Shown: positions 14,541 to 23,052, counted from the first letter of the stretch. The stretch: DNA of 24,706 nt from JAWWPY01 sp033854735 (GCA_033854735.1 JAWWPY010000170.1:1-24706); one strand, 5' to 3'. The notes: generated by a model not told the origin, from the sequence alone. Program-made: numbers and translations.

Positions 14541-15002
14541 CTACTCGCCGCGTTGCCCGGCGTACAGGTCGCGCAGGAGTGCCGCCTCCGCCGTGTGATG
14601 GACCAGTTCATCGATGATATGCAGGGCGAACGCACGCCTGGTGGCGTCGCCATACTGGCCGGCGACCGGACCGATCAGCTCGCCGAGTGACTCGTCGGTC
14701 GTCTCATCGAGCTGGCCACGCCATTGGGTATAGGCAGTGTTCAGATCCCACAGTGCGGCCGCCGCCGAGTCCGCGGGGGCGGGCAGCTCGCCGCCTGGCT
14801 CGGCAGCGAGCCCCAGCCAGGGCCCGTTCCGCTCGGCCGCCAGGAACTCGGCGATGTGCTGCATGCGCCAGCGCAACGTGACCCGGTCATCGGCCAGCGG
14901 CTCCCATAGCCATTCCGCATCGCTCAGCCCGTCCATGCGATCGGTGAATCGCTGCCAGACGTATTCGAACAACTCGATGAGGTCTTCGCGCGGCGAATTC
15001 AT
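14541..15002 (-). CDS. DinB-like family protein
   Basis: The product is 153 residues. It is mostly helical and has the DinB/YfiT four-helix pattern: an early DLIELFEYVWQRF helix, RWRMQHIAEFLAAERN with the first metal-type His, and a late HIIDELVHHTAEAALLRDLY helix with further His residues. Members are often metal-dependent thiol-transfer enzymes or of unknown role; no specific reaction can be assigned. The frame is open upstream to 15185, but that part overlaps the EamA gene. The ATG at 15002 is 10 bp past the EamA stop on the same strand, so the two are probably one operon. Confidence 0.75.
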   Translation of the reverse strand: MNSPREDLIELFEYVWQRFTDRMDGLSDAEWLWEPLADDRVTLRWRMQHIAEFLAAERNGPWLGLAAEPGGELPAPADSAAAALWDLNTAYTQWRGQLDETTDESLGELIGPVAGQYGDATRRAFALHIIDELVHHTAEAALLRDLYAGQRGE

Positions 15003-15012
15003 GACGCCAACC

Positions 15013-16026
15013 CTAGGTCGCCGTCGGCACCTTGGGCCTCGCGGTACCCGAAGGCGCAGCCACCGGCGGCGGGTGTTCGGCAGCACTGGGCGGCCGGGCC
15101 GCGCTGCGGGACCGGTGCAGGATGATGACGACCGAGCCGACGACGAGGGCGGCGCCCACCCCCTCGCGCCAGGTGAGAGGTTCACCGAGGATCACGATGC
15201 CGGCCAGGACCGCGACGACGGGGTTGACGTAGGCGTAGGTGGACACCGTGGTCACCGGCAGATGCGACAGCGCGTAGCCGTAGGCAGTGAAGGCCAGGAT
15301 CGACCCGGGGCCAATGAGGTAAGCGAGGGCGATCCAGGACGCGGCGGGAATCGAGGACCACTGGACATGAGAGAACTCCCCGGTGCCGGCGGCCACCGCC
15401 AGCAGCGCCACGCCGCCGGCGAGCATTTCGATGGCCGCGGCGAGCAGCGCGTGGCCCGGCAGCGGAAGCCGGTGGCTCAGGACCGACCCGAACCCCCAGG
15501 CGGCCGCGGCGGCGAGCACGACGAGCACGCCGGAGATACGGCCTGACGCCGTGCCGCTGCCAACCAGAATCGCCACCCCCGCCAGGCCCAGCACGAGGCC
15601 AGCCGCTGATCTCCAGGTGACGCGCTGATGCTGCATGGGCCACGCGAAAACAATCATCCAGAGCGGGACCGTCGCCACGAGGACGGCGGAGAAACCCGAG
15701 GGCAACGTGCGCTCCGCGAAGGTCACGCCGCCGTTGCCGCCGGAAAGCAGCAGGATGCCGACCGTGGCGCCGGCCAGCCAGGCCCTGACGCCAGGCCTCG
15801 CGCTGCCCTGGCCCGATCCGCGGCGGCCGGCCGTGACGCGCACGGCGATCGGGTACAGCAACGCACCGGCCACGACGTACCGGATGCCCGCGAACAGCAG
15901 CGGCGGCATGTGGCCGACACCGACGCGGATGGCCAGGTAGGTCGACCCCCACACCACGTAGACGACGGCCAGCGCGATCCAGCTCAGTACCGGGCGGCGG
16001 GCCCCGACTCCTGTGTCGTTGGTCAT
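15013..16026 (-). CDS. EamA/DMT family transporter
   Basis: The product is 337 residues from ATG 16026. It shows two EamA halves with about ten membrane helices in total. The first half starts ALAVVYVVWGSTYLAIR, typical of the family, and the second starts VLVVLAAAAAWGFGSVLSHR. The Pro-rich C-terminal tail is cytoplasmic. Family members export small metabolites such as amino acids; the cargo is unknown. The frame is open back to 16098 and other starts are possible, but the ATG at 16026 best fits the family N-terminus. It lies upstream of the DinB-like gene on the same strand. Confidence 0.85.
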   Translation of the reverse strand: MTNDTGVGARRPVLSWIALAVVYVVWGSTYLAIRVGVGHMPPLLFAGIRYVVAGALLYPIAVRVTAGRRGSGQGSARPGVRAWLAGATVGILLLSGGNGGVTFAERTLPSGFSAVLVATVPLWMIVFAWPMQHQRVTWRSAAGLVLGLAGVAILVGSGTASGRISGVLVVLAAAAAWGFGSVLSHRLPLPGHALLAAAIEMLAGGVALLAVAAGTGEFSHVQWSSIPAASWIALAYLIGPGSILAFTAYGYALSHLPVTTVSTYAYVNPVVAVLAGIVILGEPLTWREGVGAALVVGSVVIILHRSRSAARPPSAAEHPPPVAAPSGTARPKVPTAT

Positions 16027-16139
16027 GGTTCCATCGTCCGCCGCCCACATCGCCGCGGCCAGTGGCAGGATTGACACTGTAGGGCAAGTTACTGCCATCC
16101 TGCGATGACCACGCTCATAGCGCGCCGGCGCCCGGCTGC

Positions 16140-17693
16140 CTAGCTGGCCTCATTGGCAGCGGGGTCCGCGGGCGCGGGGGTCCCACGGACCGCGATATCG
16201 AGGCGTGTCTTCTTGCCCATCCTCCAGAACAGGACGCCGATACCGATGAACACCAGCACCGGGACCAGCTCGGTCACCAGGTAGGTCACGCCTTCGGACG
16301 CCGACCAGCCGGACGGCCGGAAGGCGCTGCCAAACCACGAGATCCCCGCGCCGGGAGCCATCAACTGGACGACGGTCACGGCCAGCAGGACCATCAGCAC
16401 GATCGTCATGATCCGGTACGCCGGCATCCGGTAGGGCCGGGCGGTGTCCGGATGACTGCGGCGCAGCTTCCACAGCGCCGGGTAGATGAACAGGTAACTG
16501 ATCAGGGTGGTCGAGATGGTCACCCCGAGCACCGCGCCGAAGAACTTGGCCGCGTTGCCGTGGGTGATCTGGTGCGCCAGCACGAGCACGATCGTCGCGA
16601 CGATCCCGCTGAAGACGTTGACGCGCACCGGAGTGCCGAACCGGGCACTGATCACCCCGAGGAACCGCGGGGCGGCACCGTCGTAGCCCGACACGGCGAG
16701 TGCCCGGTCGGAGCCCATGATCCAGGTGACGCCGGACGTCAGCACGCACGCGATGAAGAGGATGGCCGACAGGTCGCCGAGCACAAGCCCGGCCCCCGTG
16801 AGGACCGGAACTCCCCCGGCGACATGGCCGCCGTAGACGGTGAACACCATCTGGATGGCATCGACGAAGCCGCCGAAGTTGGTCACCTGGCTGATCGGCA
16901 GGACGACCAGGATGCCGAGTATAGGCAGCGCATAGAGCACGAAGCTGAGCACCGCCGACCGGGCGATCCCGAAGGGCACGTCGCGCTTCGGGTTGATCAT
17001 CTCTTCCCCCGCGCTGCTCGGCAGCTCGAACCCGACGTAGTTGAACAGCAGGAGGCCGACCAGGGCGACGAACCCGCTCTGCGACGGCTTGAAGCCACCG
17101 GCACTGAGCCCGTGCGCTCCATGCTTGGCGGCGAACACGATGACCGAGATGGTGAAGAGCCCCAGCAGTCCGAAGCGGGCGAACGCGCCGGCCGTCGGCA
17201 GCCACTTCCCGACGCTGAAGGACAAGATGGCGGCCAGAATGGATACCCACACGAACGCGATGGTGATGACGAAGAACCATGGAGTCGAGTAGCTCTGGCC
17301 GTGATTGAAGAAGACCTGGATGGCCGTGATCGCCGAAAACGCCAGCGTTCCCCCGATCCACACCGGGTTCGTCACCCAGTAGAGGAAGTTGTTGACCGCA
17401 CCCGCGAGGTGCCCGAAGGCCAGGCGGGTCCACAGATACGGACCCCCCTCCTGCGGAAATGCTGTGCCGAGCTCAGCGAACAGCAGGGCCTGGGGCACGA
17501 AGAAGGTCACTGCGAAGACGATCATCCAGGTGAAGGCCTCGCCGCCGCTGGACGCCACGGACGCGATCGTGTCGACGCCCACGATCGTGCACACGAGGAA
17601 GAACAGGATGTCGAACCGGCCGAAGTGGCGCTGCAGCTTCTGGCGTTCGGCCGCTGCGGCGGTGGTGATCGGCGGGTCGAGGGTCGCGGTCAT
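16140..17693 (-). CDS. APC superfamily amino acid/amine permease
   Basis: The product is 517 residues with twelve or more hydrophobic segments. The first helix carries the APC signature (FFLVCTIVGVDTIASVASSGGEAFTWMIVF), and GFELPSSAGEEMINPKRDVPFGI is the conserved loop after helix 6. It should import an amino acid or amine by proton symport. The start has GGAGG upstream. An inverted repeat 44-92 bp upstream (17737-17785) may be a regulatory site. There is no linked enzyme gene to suggest the substrate. Confidence 0.88.
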   Translation of the reverse strand: MTATLDPPITTAAAAERQKLQRHFGRFDILFFLVCTIVGVDTIASVASSGGEAFTWMIVFAVTFFVPQALLFAELGTAFPQEGGPYLWTRLAFGHLAGAVNNFLYWVTNPVWIGGTLAFSAITAIQVFFNHGQSYSTPWFFVITIAFVWVSILAAILSFSVGKWLPTAGAFARFGLLGLFTISVIVFAAKHGAHGLSAGGFKPSQSGFVALVGLLLFNYVGFELPSSAGEEMINPKRDVPFGIARSAVLSFVLYALPILGILVVLPISQVTNFGGFVDAIQMVFTVYGGHVAGGVPVLTGAGLVLGDLSAILFIACVLTSGVTWIMGSDRALAVSGYDGAAPRFLGVISARFGTPVRVNVFSGIVATIVLVLAHQITHGNAAKFFGAVLGVTISTTLISYLFIYPALWKLRRSHPDTARPYRMPAYRIMTIVLMVLLAVTVVQLMAPGAGISWFGSAFRPSGWSASEGVTYLVTELVPVLVFIGIGVLFWRMGKKTRLDIAVRGTPAPADPAANEAS

Positions 17694-17736
17694 GGGCCGT
17701 CCTCCGTCCTCGGGCTACCAGCACGATCTTGGCCAG

Positions 17737-17785
17737 TGCGCAATTCACCGAGATGTCCGGATGATTACCGATTGATGAATGCGCA
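17737..17785. promoter_or_regulatory. Inverted repeat upstream of the APC permease
   Basis: TGCGCAATTCA (17737-17747) and TGAATGCGCA (17776-17785) are complementary except for one inserted base, with 28 bp between. They lie upstream of the permease start at 17693 and may bind a regulator. The remainder of the gap between the permease and the tmRNA terminator shows nothing else. Confidence 0.35.
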
Positions 17786-17895
17786 GGCACGCGGCCAGCG
17801 GTCCGGCAGCCGAGGGCAGGGCCGCAGCACGGGGACAAATGACAAGACGACCCCGGTGCGCTAAGCACAGAGGCCGACGGTTTCTCGCGGGGGTT

Positions 17896-17973
17896 CCAGG
17901 GGGGTCGCCCCCCTGGGAAAATACTCCGGCCCGCCGCGAAGTTGATCGAAGATCAACGAGCATGACGGGCCGG
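17896..17973 (-). terminator. Double terminator of tmRNA
   Basis: Just past the tmRNA 3' end, the arms CCGGCCCG and CGGGCCGG (17926-17933, 17966-17973) enclose an inner stem GTTGATC/GATCAAC (17941-17957), and on the minus strand TATTTT follows. A second perfect hairpin (CCAGGGGGG/CCCCCCTGG, 17896-17916) comes directly after. Together they make a strong stop before the permease gene. Confidence 0.75.
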
Positions 17974-17977
17974 CTCG

Positions 17978-18350
17978 TGGAGGTGGCGGGAATCGAACCC
18001 GCGTCCTTCGCTACATCACCAGGGCTTCTCCGAGCGCAGCCTGCTTCGCTTTTCTCAGCCCCGGCGGTCCGGCAGGCCAGCCGCCGACGGGCTCAGTCGC
18101 TGTTGGATGTCCCGCTCAGTCCCGCGACCGGGCTGTGCGGTGGATCCTCCTTGCTGATGCCAGACACCGGGCCGGAGGCTTTCCCGGGCTGACAACCCCT
18201 AACTCGCGGTTATTTAGGCCGCGAGGGCGAGGTGAGTGCGATTAACATTGGCACTTGTAAATGTGCGGTCACAGTATTAACGAGGTTATGTCCGCCGTCC
18301 TCGGCTCGCTTCCCCTGGATCAACTACCGAAGTCGAAGCCAGTCACCCCC
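17978..18350 (-). ncRNA. ssrA: tmRNA (transfer-messenger RNA)
   Basis: The 5' end GGGGGTGACTGGCTTCGAC (from 18350 on the minus strand) and the 3' end GGTTCGATTCCCGCCACC are the tRNA-Ala-like ends of tmRNA. Seven acceptor pairs form (one G-U) with CACCTCC, then the unpaired A at 17978; the CCA is not encoded. The tag reads A-NVNRTHLALAA (codons 18252-18217) followed by TAA at 18214-18216. The ending ALAA is the standard protease signal and the 12-residue length matches other actinomycetes. With SmpB it frees stalled ribosomes and marks the unfinished protein for destruction. A -10-like TACAAC lies 7 bases before the 5' end (18362-18357); a -35 is not clear. Two hairpins terminate it. Confidence 0.95.
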
Positions 18351-18519
18351 TATTGAGTTGTACGGCGCCAGCCGCGGCGACGCGGCGTCCACCACAGCTG
18401 ACGCTACCTTGTCGAACACCCGCCAGCCAACTGCGATTCCCGGCCGTGGTCCTGAAGCTGGACCCACGCTGGCTGAGCTGGGCGCCTCGGCGCGTGACCG
18501 GCACTCCCGCCACACACAG

Positions 18520-18682
18520 GATGCCCGACGGTTACCCGCAAAGCGGGCTCCATCGGGCATCCCCGGTGGTGATGAGATACCCCCGTGGACGCTGGCGGTG
18601 GCCGAAGTGCGCCCACGGGGGCTTGACCGGCAGGGTCGGGGCCGGCCTGTGAAGACCGGGCCTCCCCCGAGATGAGGCCCGG
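18520..18682 (-). other. Three successive perfect hairpins, possible structured RNA
   Basis: Arms are GATGCCCGA/TCGGGCATC (18520-18528, 18553-18561) with a nested CCCGC-AAA-GCGGG stem; CCCCCGTGG/CCACGGGGG (18580-18588, 18613-18621); and CCGGGCCTC/GAGGCCCGG (18656-18664, 18674-18682). None is followed by a long T-run. They lie downstream of the promoter at 18749-18778 on the minus strand and downstream of the PBP-like gene, so they may also serve as its terminators. Confidence 0.5.
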
Positions 18683-18748
18683 TTCTCATCACGGCGACTG
18701 GGCCGCAACCCCCCAAGCGACACTCAGTCACCTGGTAAGACGTCGATT

Positions 18749-18790
18749 AGTATCGCCACGGTTGCTTTACGTAACCAAAATCTCGGTCAC
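18749..18790 (-). promoter_or_regulatory. Promoter candidate with overlapping inverted repeat
   Basis: On the minus strand TTGGTT (18778-18773) and GATACT (18754-18749) are 18 bp apart, giving a start near 18742. GTGACC-N8-GGTTAC (18790-18771) is an imperfect inverted repeat covering the -35 box, so the promoter may be controlled. It points towards the hairpins and tmRNA. Confidence 0.45.
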
Positions 18791-18826
18791 TTTCCGGCTA
18801 CGGGCTCGCCAGCGCGCGCGCCCGGG

Positions 18827-20863
18827 TCAGCCGGCCAGGCCGGCGAGGAACGCGGCGCCCAGCGGGACCGCCGAGGTGGACGGCGACTTGGTCAGTTCCA
18901 GCACAGCGAACGCCACATTCCCCTGGTACCCGACGAACCAGCTCGCCCACAGCTTCGATCCGGCCGCCGCCGGCGCGTTCCCGACCTGCCCGTAGACCGG
19001 TGCCCCCGCGAGGTCCGCCTGCTGGGCCGCGCCGGACGTAACGGTGGCCCGCATCAGCGCGCGCAAGATGCTAACGGTCTGCAGGCCGGCCACCGCCCTA
19101 GGGGCCAGGCCGGGATCCGGCGGGTCGGTGATGAGCACGGGCGGGTGCCGGACACCGGAGTCCACTCCCGCCGCGATGAGCGCCATGGCCAGCGGGCTCA
19201 CCTGCACGCCCCCCTGGCCGATGGTGTCACCGGCCAGCCCAGCGTCGCCGCCGGAGACCCGCAGCGATCCGGAGAACGCCGCCAGCGGCAGCTTCCAGCC
19301 CGCGCCCAGGCCAAAGGCGGTCGCCGACGAGGCCAGCTGGCTGGCGCTGAGCCTGCGGGAGAGCCCGGTGAACGCCGTGCCGCAGGCCTGCGCGAAATCG
19401 GTGCTGAACGGAGGCTGGGTGCCGAGGGAGGGCTCCGCCGGCACGTTGATGAAGATCCGGCCGCCGACATCGCTGCTGCTGGTGCACGGGATCGGCGAGT
19501 TCACCTGCAGCCCGCTGGACAGCAGGGCGTCGGTGGAGACGATCGTGAAAGCCTGCCCGGGCTGGTAATGCCCCGCGAGCGGATCAACCCGCGGCATGCC
19601 CGCCACCGCGTGATCGGCGACGGCCAGGATATGCCCGGTCGATGACACCGCCACGATCGCGGCGGCCGCGGACCTCCCGGCGAGGGCCGCCGTCGCCGCG
19701 CTCTGGACTCGTGAGTCGATGGTCGTCCGCACTGTGCTCCCGGTGCGGCCCGGCCACCGGGCCAGCACCGCCACCTGACGGCCCGCTCCGTCCTCGGCGA
19801 CGACCTCGGTGGCCGAGGAACCCGCCAGCTGCCGCTGGAACAACTGCTGCAGGCCGGACTCGCCCACGGTACTTCCCGGGCGGTAGGCCACACCGTCATC
19901 GCGCAGTGCGAGGGACGCCTCCGTCCCCACGGCCCCGGTGACATCGGGCGCGACGCTGTTGAACAGCCGCTCGCTGACCGGGTGGATGACGAGGCCGGGC
20001 ACGTGACCCAGCCCCGAGCTGAGCTTCGCGTAGGACGCCGGGTCAAGGGTCACCAGCTTCAGCGTCGAGGACTGCGGCGCGGCCAGGATCACGCCGAGCA
20101 CCTGGCTGGAGTCCAGCCCGGTCACCTGGCCAAAGGCCTGAGCTGTCGCCTGCGGGCTGGCCAGCTGGCCAGGAGTCACCTCGGCGACATAGGCCGTGGA
20201 GGGAACGGTCAACGGCTGCCCGGCCGCATCGAGCAGCGGCGCCCGCGACGGCATGGTGGATACGACCGCCAGCCGGAGCCCGGGCCGCAGGCCGGGGTTG
20301 ATGACGCTCGGGCTCCACACCACCTTCCAGCCCGCACTGGTCTTGCGCAGCTGGAAAGACCCCTGATAATTCCACGGTGCGCCGTCCTGGCCCAGGTCGA
20401 CCGATGCCCCGAAATGGGCCACCGCGTTGCTGTTGCTCTGCGTGATCCGTCCCATGGTCAGGTAGAACGCGGCCGCACCCAGCTGCTGATAGGCGGCGCG
20501 CAGGGTGACGGTCACGGCGGCCGGATCGCCAGTCGTCATCCCGGCCGCCGTCCGGTACTGTCCCTGCCCCCAGGCGAGCAGGAAGGCCTGGACGGTCGGC
20601 TCGGCGGATGCGTCGCCGGAAAGCCCTCCGATGAGCGCGGCCACCGCCACTACCGCGACGACGGCCGCGGCGATCAATTTCGGCCGCGGTACCCGAGCAC
20701 GCAGCCCGCTCACCCCGCCCCCCCTGGACCGTGTCCCCCCGGTGCCGCGTTTCAGTGAGGCGCGCTCACCGACGGCGAGCTGCGGCACGCGCCTGACTGC
20801 GACGAAGGGCGCAACGTGCCCGCGGGCGGCTGCGTGCGCCCCTCGCCTACGGTAGGAGGCCAT
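18827..20863 (-). CDS. Penicillin-binding-protein homologue lacking the catalytic motifs
   Basis: The product is 678 residues. A basic cytoplasmic start of about 60 residues leads to one membrane helix (62-82), then an NTF2-like MecA_N domain (about 86-190), a PBP dimerisation domain and a C-terminal transpeptidase fold (about 380-678). All three active-site motifs are altered. The Ser-x-x-Lys place in HYQPGQAFTIV reads QAFT (437-440). The Ser-x-Asn place in FAQACGTAF reads ACG (493-495). The Lys-Thr-Gly place in VYGQVGNAP reads QVG (626-628). It therefore should not form an acyl-enzyme or cross-link peptidoglycan. The fold is intact and the frame is open, so this looks like a maintained pseudoenzyme, perhaps a scaffold or regulator of wall synthesis. 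The start has GGGAGG and lies 14 bp past the smpB stop, so it is probably in the ftsEX-smpB operon. Confidence 0.88.
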   Translation of the reverse strand: MASYRRRGAHAAARGHVAPFVAVRRVPQLAVGERASLKRGTGGTRSRGGGVSGLRARVPRPKLIAAAVVAVVAVAALIGGLSGDASAEPTVQAFLLAWGQGQYRTAAGMTTGDPAAVTVTLRAAYQQLGAAAFYLTMGRITQSNSNAVAHFGASVDLGQDGAPWNYQGSFQLRKTSAGWKVVWSPSVINPGLRPGLRLAVVSTMPSRAPLLDAAGQPLTVPSTAYVAEVTPGQLASPQATAQAFGQVTGLDSSQVLGVILAAPQSSTLKLVTLDPASYAKLSSGLGHVPGLVIHPVSERLFNSVAPDVTGAVGTEASLALRDDGVAYRPGSTVGESGLQQLFQRQLAGSSATEVVAEDGAGRQVAVLARWPGRTGSTVRTTIDSRVQSAATAALAGRSAAAAIVAVSSTGHILAVADHAVAGMPRVDPLAGHYQPGQAFTIVSTDALLSSGLQVNSPIPCTSSSDVGGRIFINVPAEPSLGTQPPFSTDFAQACGTAFTGLSRRLSASQLASSATAFGLGAGWKLPLAAFSGSLRVSGGDAGLAGDTIGQGGVQVSPLAMALIAAGVDSGVRHPPVLITDPPDPGLAPRAVAGLQTVSILRALMRATVTSGAAQQADLAGAPVYGQVGNAPAAAGSKLWASWFVGYQGNVAFAVLELTKSPSTSAVPLGAAFLAGLAG

Positions 20864-20877
20864 GCCCCGCCTCCCTG

Positions 20878-21342
20878 CTAGCCCCGCCGCCTGAAGGCAC
20901 GCTCCACCTCCCGGGCGGCGTCCCGCTGCGCCAAATCATGACGCTTGTCATAAGTCCGCTTGCCCTTGGCCACGGCCAGCTCAACCTTGACCTTGCCGTC
21001 CTTAAAGTACAGCTCCAACGGCACCAGTGTCAGGCCACGCTCCGCTGTCTTACTGGCCAGCCTGTCGATTTCCTTGCGGTGCAGCAGCAGCTTGCGCGGG
21101 CGCCGGGGCTCGTGGTTTGTCCATGTCCCCTGCGTGTACTCGGGGATGTGCACGCCATGGAGCCACAGCTCACCGTCGGCGAACTGGCCGAACCCGTCGG
21201 TGAGAGAGGCCCGCCCGGCACGCAACGACTTCACCTCGGTTCCGGTGAGCACCAGCCCCGCCTCGACGACGTCCTCAATGGTGTAATCGTGCCTGGCCCG
21301 CCGGTTACGGGCGATGACCGTCCGTTCCTGCCCTTTTGCCAC
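20878..21342 (-). CDS. smpB: SsrA-binding protein SmpB
   Basis: The product is 154 residues from the GTG at 21342, the usual length. It begins AKGQERTVIARNRRARHDY and has the conserved EAGLVLTGTEVKSLRAGRASL and LTLVPLELYFKDGKVKVEL core of the OB fold. The basic C-terminal tail (KGKRTYDKRHDLAQRDAAREVERAF) enters the ribosomal mRNA channel. It carries tmRNA to stalled ribosomes. The frame is open back to 21411 but would overlap ftsX; the GTG lies 20 bp after the ftsX stop. tmRNA lies 2.5 kb downstream, past the PBP-like gene. Confidence 0.95.
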   Translation of the reverse strand: MAKGQERTVIARNRRARHDYTIEDVVEAGLVLTGTEVKSLRAGRASLTDGFGQFADGELWLHGVHIPEYTQGTWTNHEPRRPRKLLLHRKEIDRLASKTAERGLTLVPLELYFKDGKVKVELAVAKGKRTYDKRHDLAQRDAAREVERAFRRRG

Positions 21343-21362
21343 AGCTCTAGGATGCGCCGGCG

Positions 21363-22280
21363 TCACGCGCGGAGGTAACGCCTGAGCGTGAGGAACGAGG
21401 TGGCGCCGCACAGCAGCACCGCCATGACCATGGCCAGCACGATGACTTCGATCAGGTCGGCCAGGCTGAGTTGCACGTTGTACGGGAAGTACTGCTGGAG
21501 AGTGTCGAGGCCCAGCGTCTTCACCGCGATGAGCAGCGCGGACGCGATCAGCCAGCCGAACATGCCGGCGATCACCCCCTCGACGAGGAAGGGCAGCTGA
21601 ACATAGAAGTTGGACGCGCCGACCAGGCGCATGATGCTGGTTTCCCGGCGCCGGTTGAACGCTGACAGCCGGATCGTGTTCGCGACCAGCAGGATCGCGG
21701 CGATGACGAGGATGATCGCGACGGCGATGACCGCATTCCGCGCCCCGTCCAGCAGCTTGTAGAAGTTGGCCAGGATCGACTGGGCGTTCACGATGTTATC
21801 GACACCCGGCCGGCCCTGCACCGTGCCGGCCACCACGCCGAAGTCGGACTGGACGTTGCGCAGCTTCACCTGGTAGGAGTCCGGGATCTCACCCGGGGAG
21901 ACCAGCCTCGCGAACGACTTGTCCTGCGAGAATTCCTGCTTGAAGTGCTGGAAGGCCTGCGCCTGGGACTCGTACTGGATACTCTCGACGCCCTGCGACT
22001 TCAGGGCCGTCAGGTCATTCTTGATCTGCTGCTTCTCCGCGGCCGTGGCCGGGCCGTTCGCCCGGCACTGCGGGCTCGGGCTGGTGGCGGTGCACATGTA
22101 GATGGACAGCTGGACCCGGCCCTGCCAGTAGGTTCTCGTCTGATTGACCTGCTTGACGAACAGCAGGCCGGTGCCGAGCAGCGAGAGGCTGATGGCGACA
22201 ACGACGACCAGCGCAACCGTCATCGTCAGGTTGCGCCGGAGGCCAGTCCAGACCTCTTGCAAAACGAACTGTGCGCGCAT
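21363..22280 (-). CDS. ftsX: Cell division protein FtsX
   Basis: The product is 305 residues. A first membrane helix (about 20-42), a large outside domain (43-180) with two Cys (YMCTATSPSPQC), and three more helices (about 183-205, 228-252, 270-297) give the FtsX topology. The conserved INTIRLSAFNRRRETSIMRLVGAS-type loop is present. With FtsE it forms a membrane complex that switches on peptidoglycan hydrolases (RipC-type in actinobacteria) at division. It follows ftsE by 82 bp and precedes smpB by 20 bp. Confidence 0.95.
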   Translation of the reverse strand: MRAQFVLQEVWTGLRRNLTMTVALVVVVAISLSLLGTGLLFVKQVNQTRTYWQGRVQLSIYMCTATSPSPQCRANGPATAAEKQQIKNDLTALKSQGVESIQYESQAQAFQHFKQEFSQDKSFARLVSPGEIPDSYQVKLRNVQSDFGVVAGTVQGRPGVDNIVNAQSILANFYKLLDGARNAVIAVAIILVIAAILLVANTIRLSAFNRRRETSIMRLVGASNFYVQLPFLVEGVIAGMFGWLIASALLIAVKTLGLDTLQQYFPYNVQLSLADLIEVIVLAMVMAVLLCGATSFLTLRRYLRA

Positions 22281-22335
22281 GGTCGTTGATTCCTCGGTAA
22301 TCCTCGGTATCTAGTACCGCCCAAGCCCCCGCCCG

Positions 22336-22354
22336 GCGGGCGACGGTCGCCCGC
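22336..22354 (-). other. Hairpin between ftsE and ftsX
   Basis: GCGGGCGAC and GTCGCCCGC are perfect complements around one base, so an 8-bp stem with a 3-base loop can form in the 82-bp gap. It could reduce ftsX expression or protect the ftsE 3' end. No T-run follows. Confidence 0.4.
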
Positions 22355-22362
22355 TGGCCCGG

Positions 22363-23052
22363 TCAGTACGCCTGGCCGTACACTCCGCGCGACTGGTCGC
22401 GCACGACTTTGCCGTACTCCAGCTCGATGACGCGCTTGCGCATCGAGTCCACGATCGCCGCGTCATGGGTAGCCATGACGACCGTGGTCCCCGTTCTGTT
22501 GATACGGTCCAGAACTTTCATGATCCCGATAGAGGTGGCTGGGTCGATGTTTCCGGTGGGCTCATCCGCCAGCAGGATCATCGGCCGGTTCACGAACGCC
22601 CGGGCCATCGCCACCCGCTGCTGCTCGCCACCGGACAGCTCATCCGGCATCCGGTCGTGCTTGCCCTCCAAGCCGACCAGGTCCACAACCTCGGGGACGA
22701 CCTTACGGATGAAACGCCGCGGCTTCCCGATGACCTGGAGCGCGAAGGCGACGTTCTGGTAGACATTCTTGTTCGGAAGAAGCCGGAAATCCTGGAACAC
22801 GCAGCCGATCCGGCGCCGCATGTACGGGACCTTCCAGTGGGTGAGCCGGGCCAGGTCCTTCCCGGCCACCTGGATCTTCCCGTTGGTCGGGTTCTCCTCC
22901 TTGAGGACAAGCCTCAGGAACGTCGACTTGCCCGAGCCTGACGGCCCGACCAGGAAGACAAACTCACCCTTCTCGACGTCGATGTTGACGTTCTCCAGAG
23001 CCGGGCGGCCCTGATTCGGGTACATCTTGGTGACGTTATCGAAGTGGATCAC
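22363..23052 (-). CDS. ftsE: Cell division ATP-binding protein FtsE
   Basis: The product is 229 residues from the GTG at 23052, equal to the known mycobacterial length. It is a complete ABC ATPase: Walker A GPSGSGKST, Q-loop VFQDFRLL, signature LSGGEQQR, Walker B MILLADEP and the H-loop ATHD. ATP binding by FtsE drives FtsX. An alternative GTG at 23085 would add 11 residues (MAAQPEVGERP) but has no good ribosome binding site; the 23052 start has GGTGAG about 8 bases upstream. A TAGACT box (23151-23146 on the minus strand) may be its -10 promoter element. Confidence 0.95.
   Translation of the reverse strand: MIHFDNVTKMYPNQGRPALENVNIDVEKGEFVFLVGPSGSGKSTFLRLVLKEENPTNGKIQVAGKDLARLTHWKVPYMRRRIGCVFQDFRLLPNKNVYQNVAFALQVIGKPRRFIRKVVPEVVDLVGLEGKHDRMPDELSGGEQQRVAMARAFVNRPMILLADEPTGNIDPATSIGIMKVLDRINRTGTTVVMATHDAAIVDSMRKRVIELEYGKVVRDQSRGVYGQAY

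Larger units (their letters stand above)
18351..18826. other. Gene-free 476-bp region between tmRNA and the PBP-like gene
   Basis: No convincing coding region. It contains the tmRNA promoter region, three perfect hairpins in a row (18520-18682) and a likely minus-strand promoter overlapping an operator-like repeat (18749-18790). The stretch may encode a small RNA or a long tmRNA leader. Confidence 0.5.

Noticed and set aside
16452..17864. 470-codon plus-strand frame opposite the APC permease
   Set aside because: The permease is clear on the other strand; this frame is highly charged and has no fold signature.
17978..18060. Separate tRNA gene
   Set aside because: The T-arm and acceptor are the 3' part of tmRNA; no anticodon arm of a tRNA is next to them.
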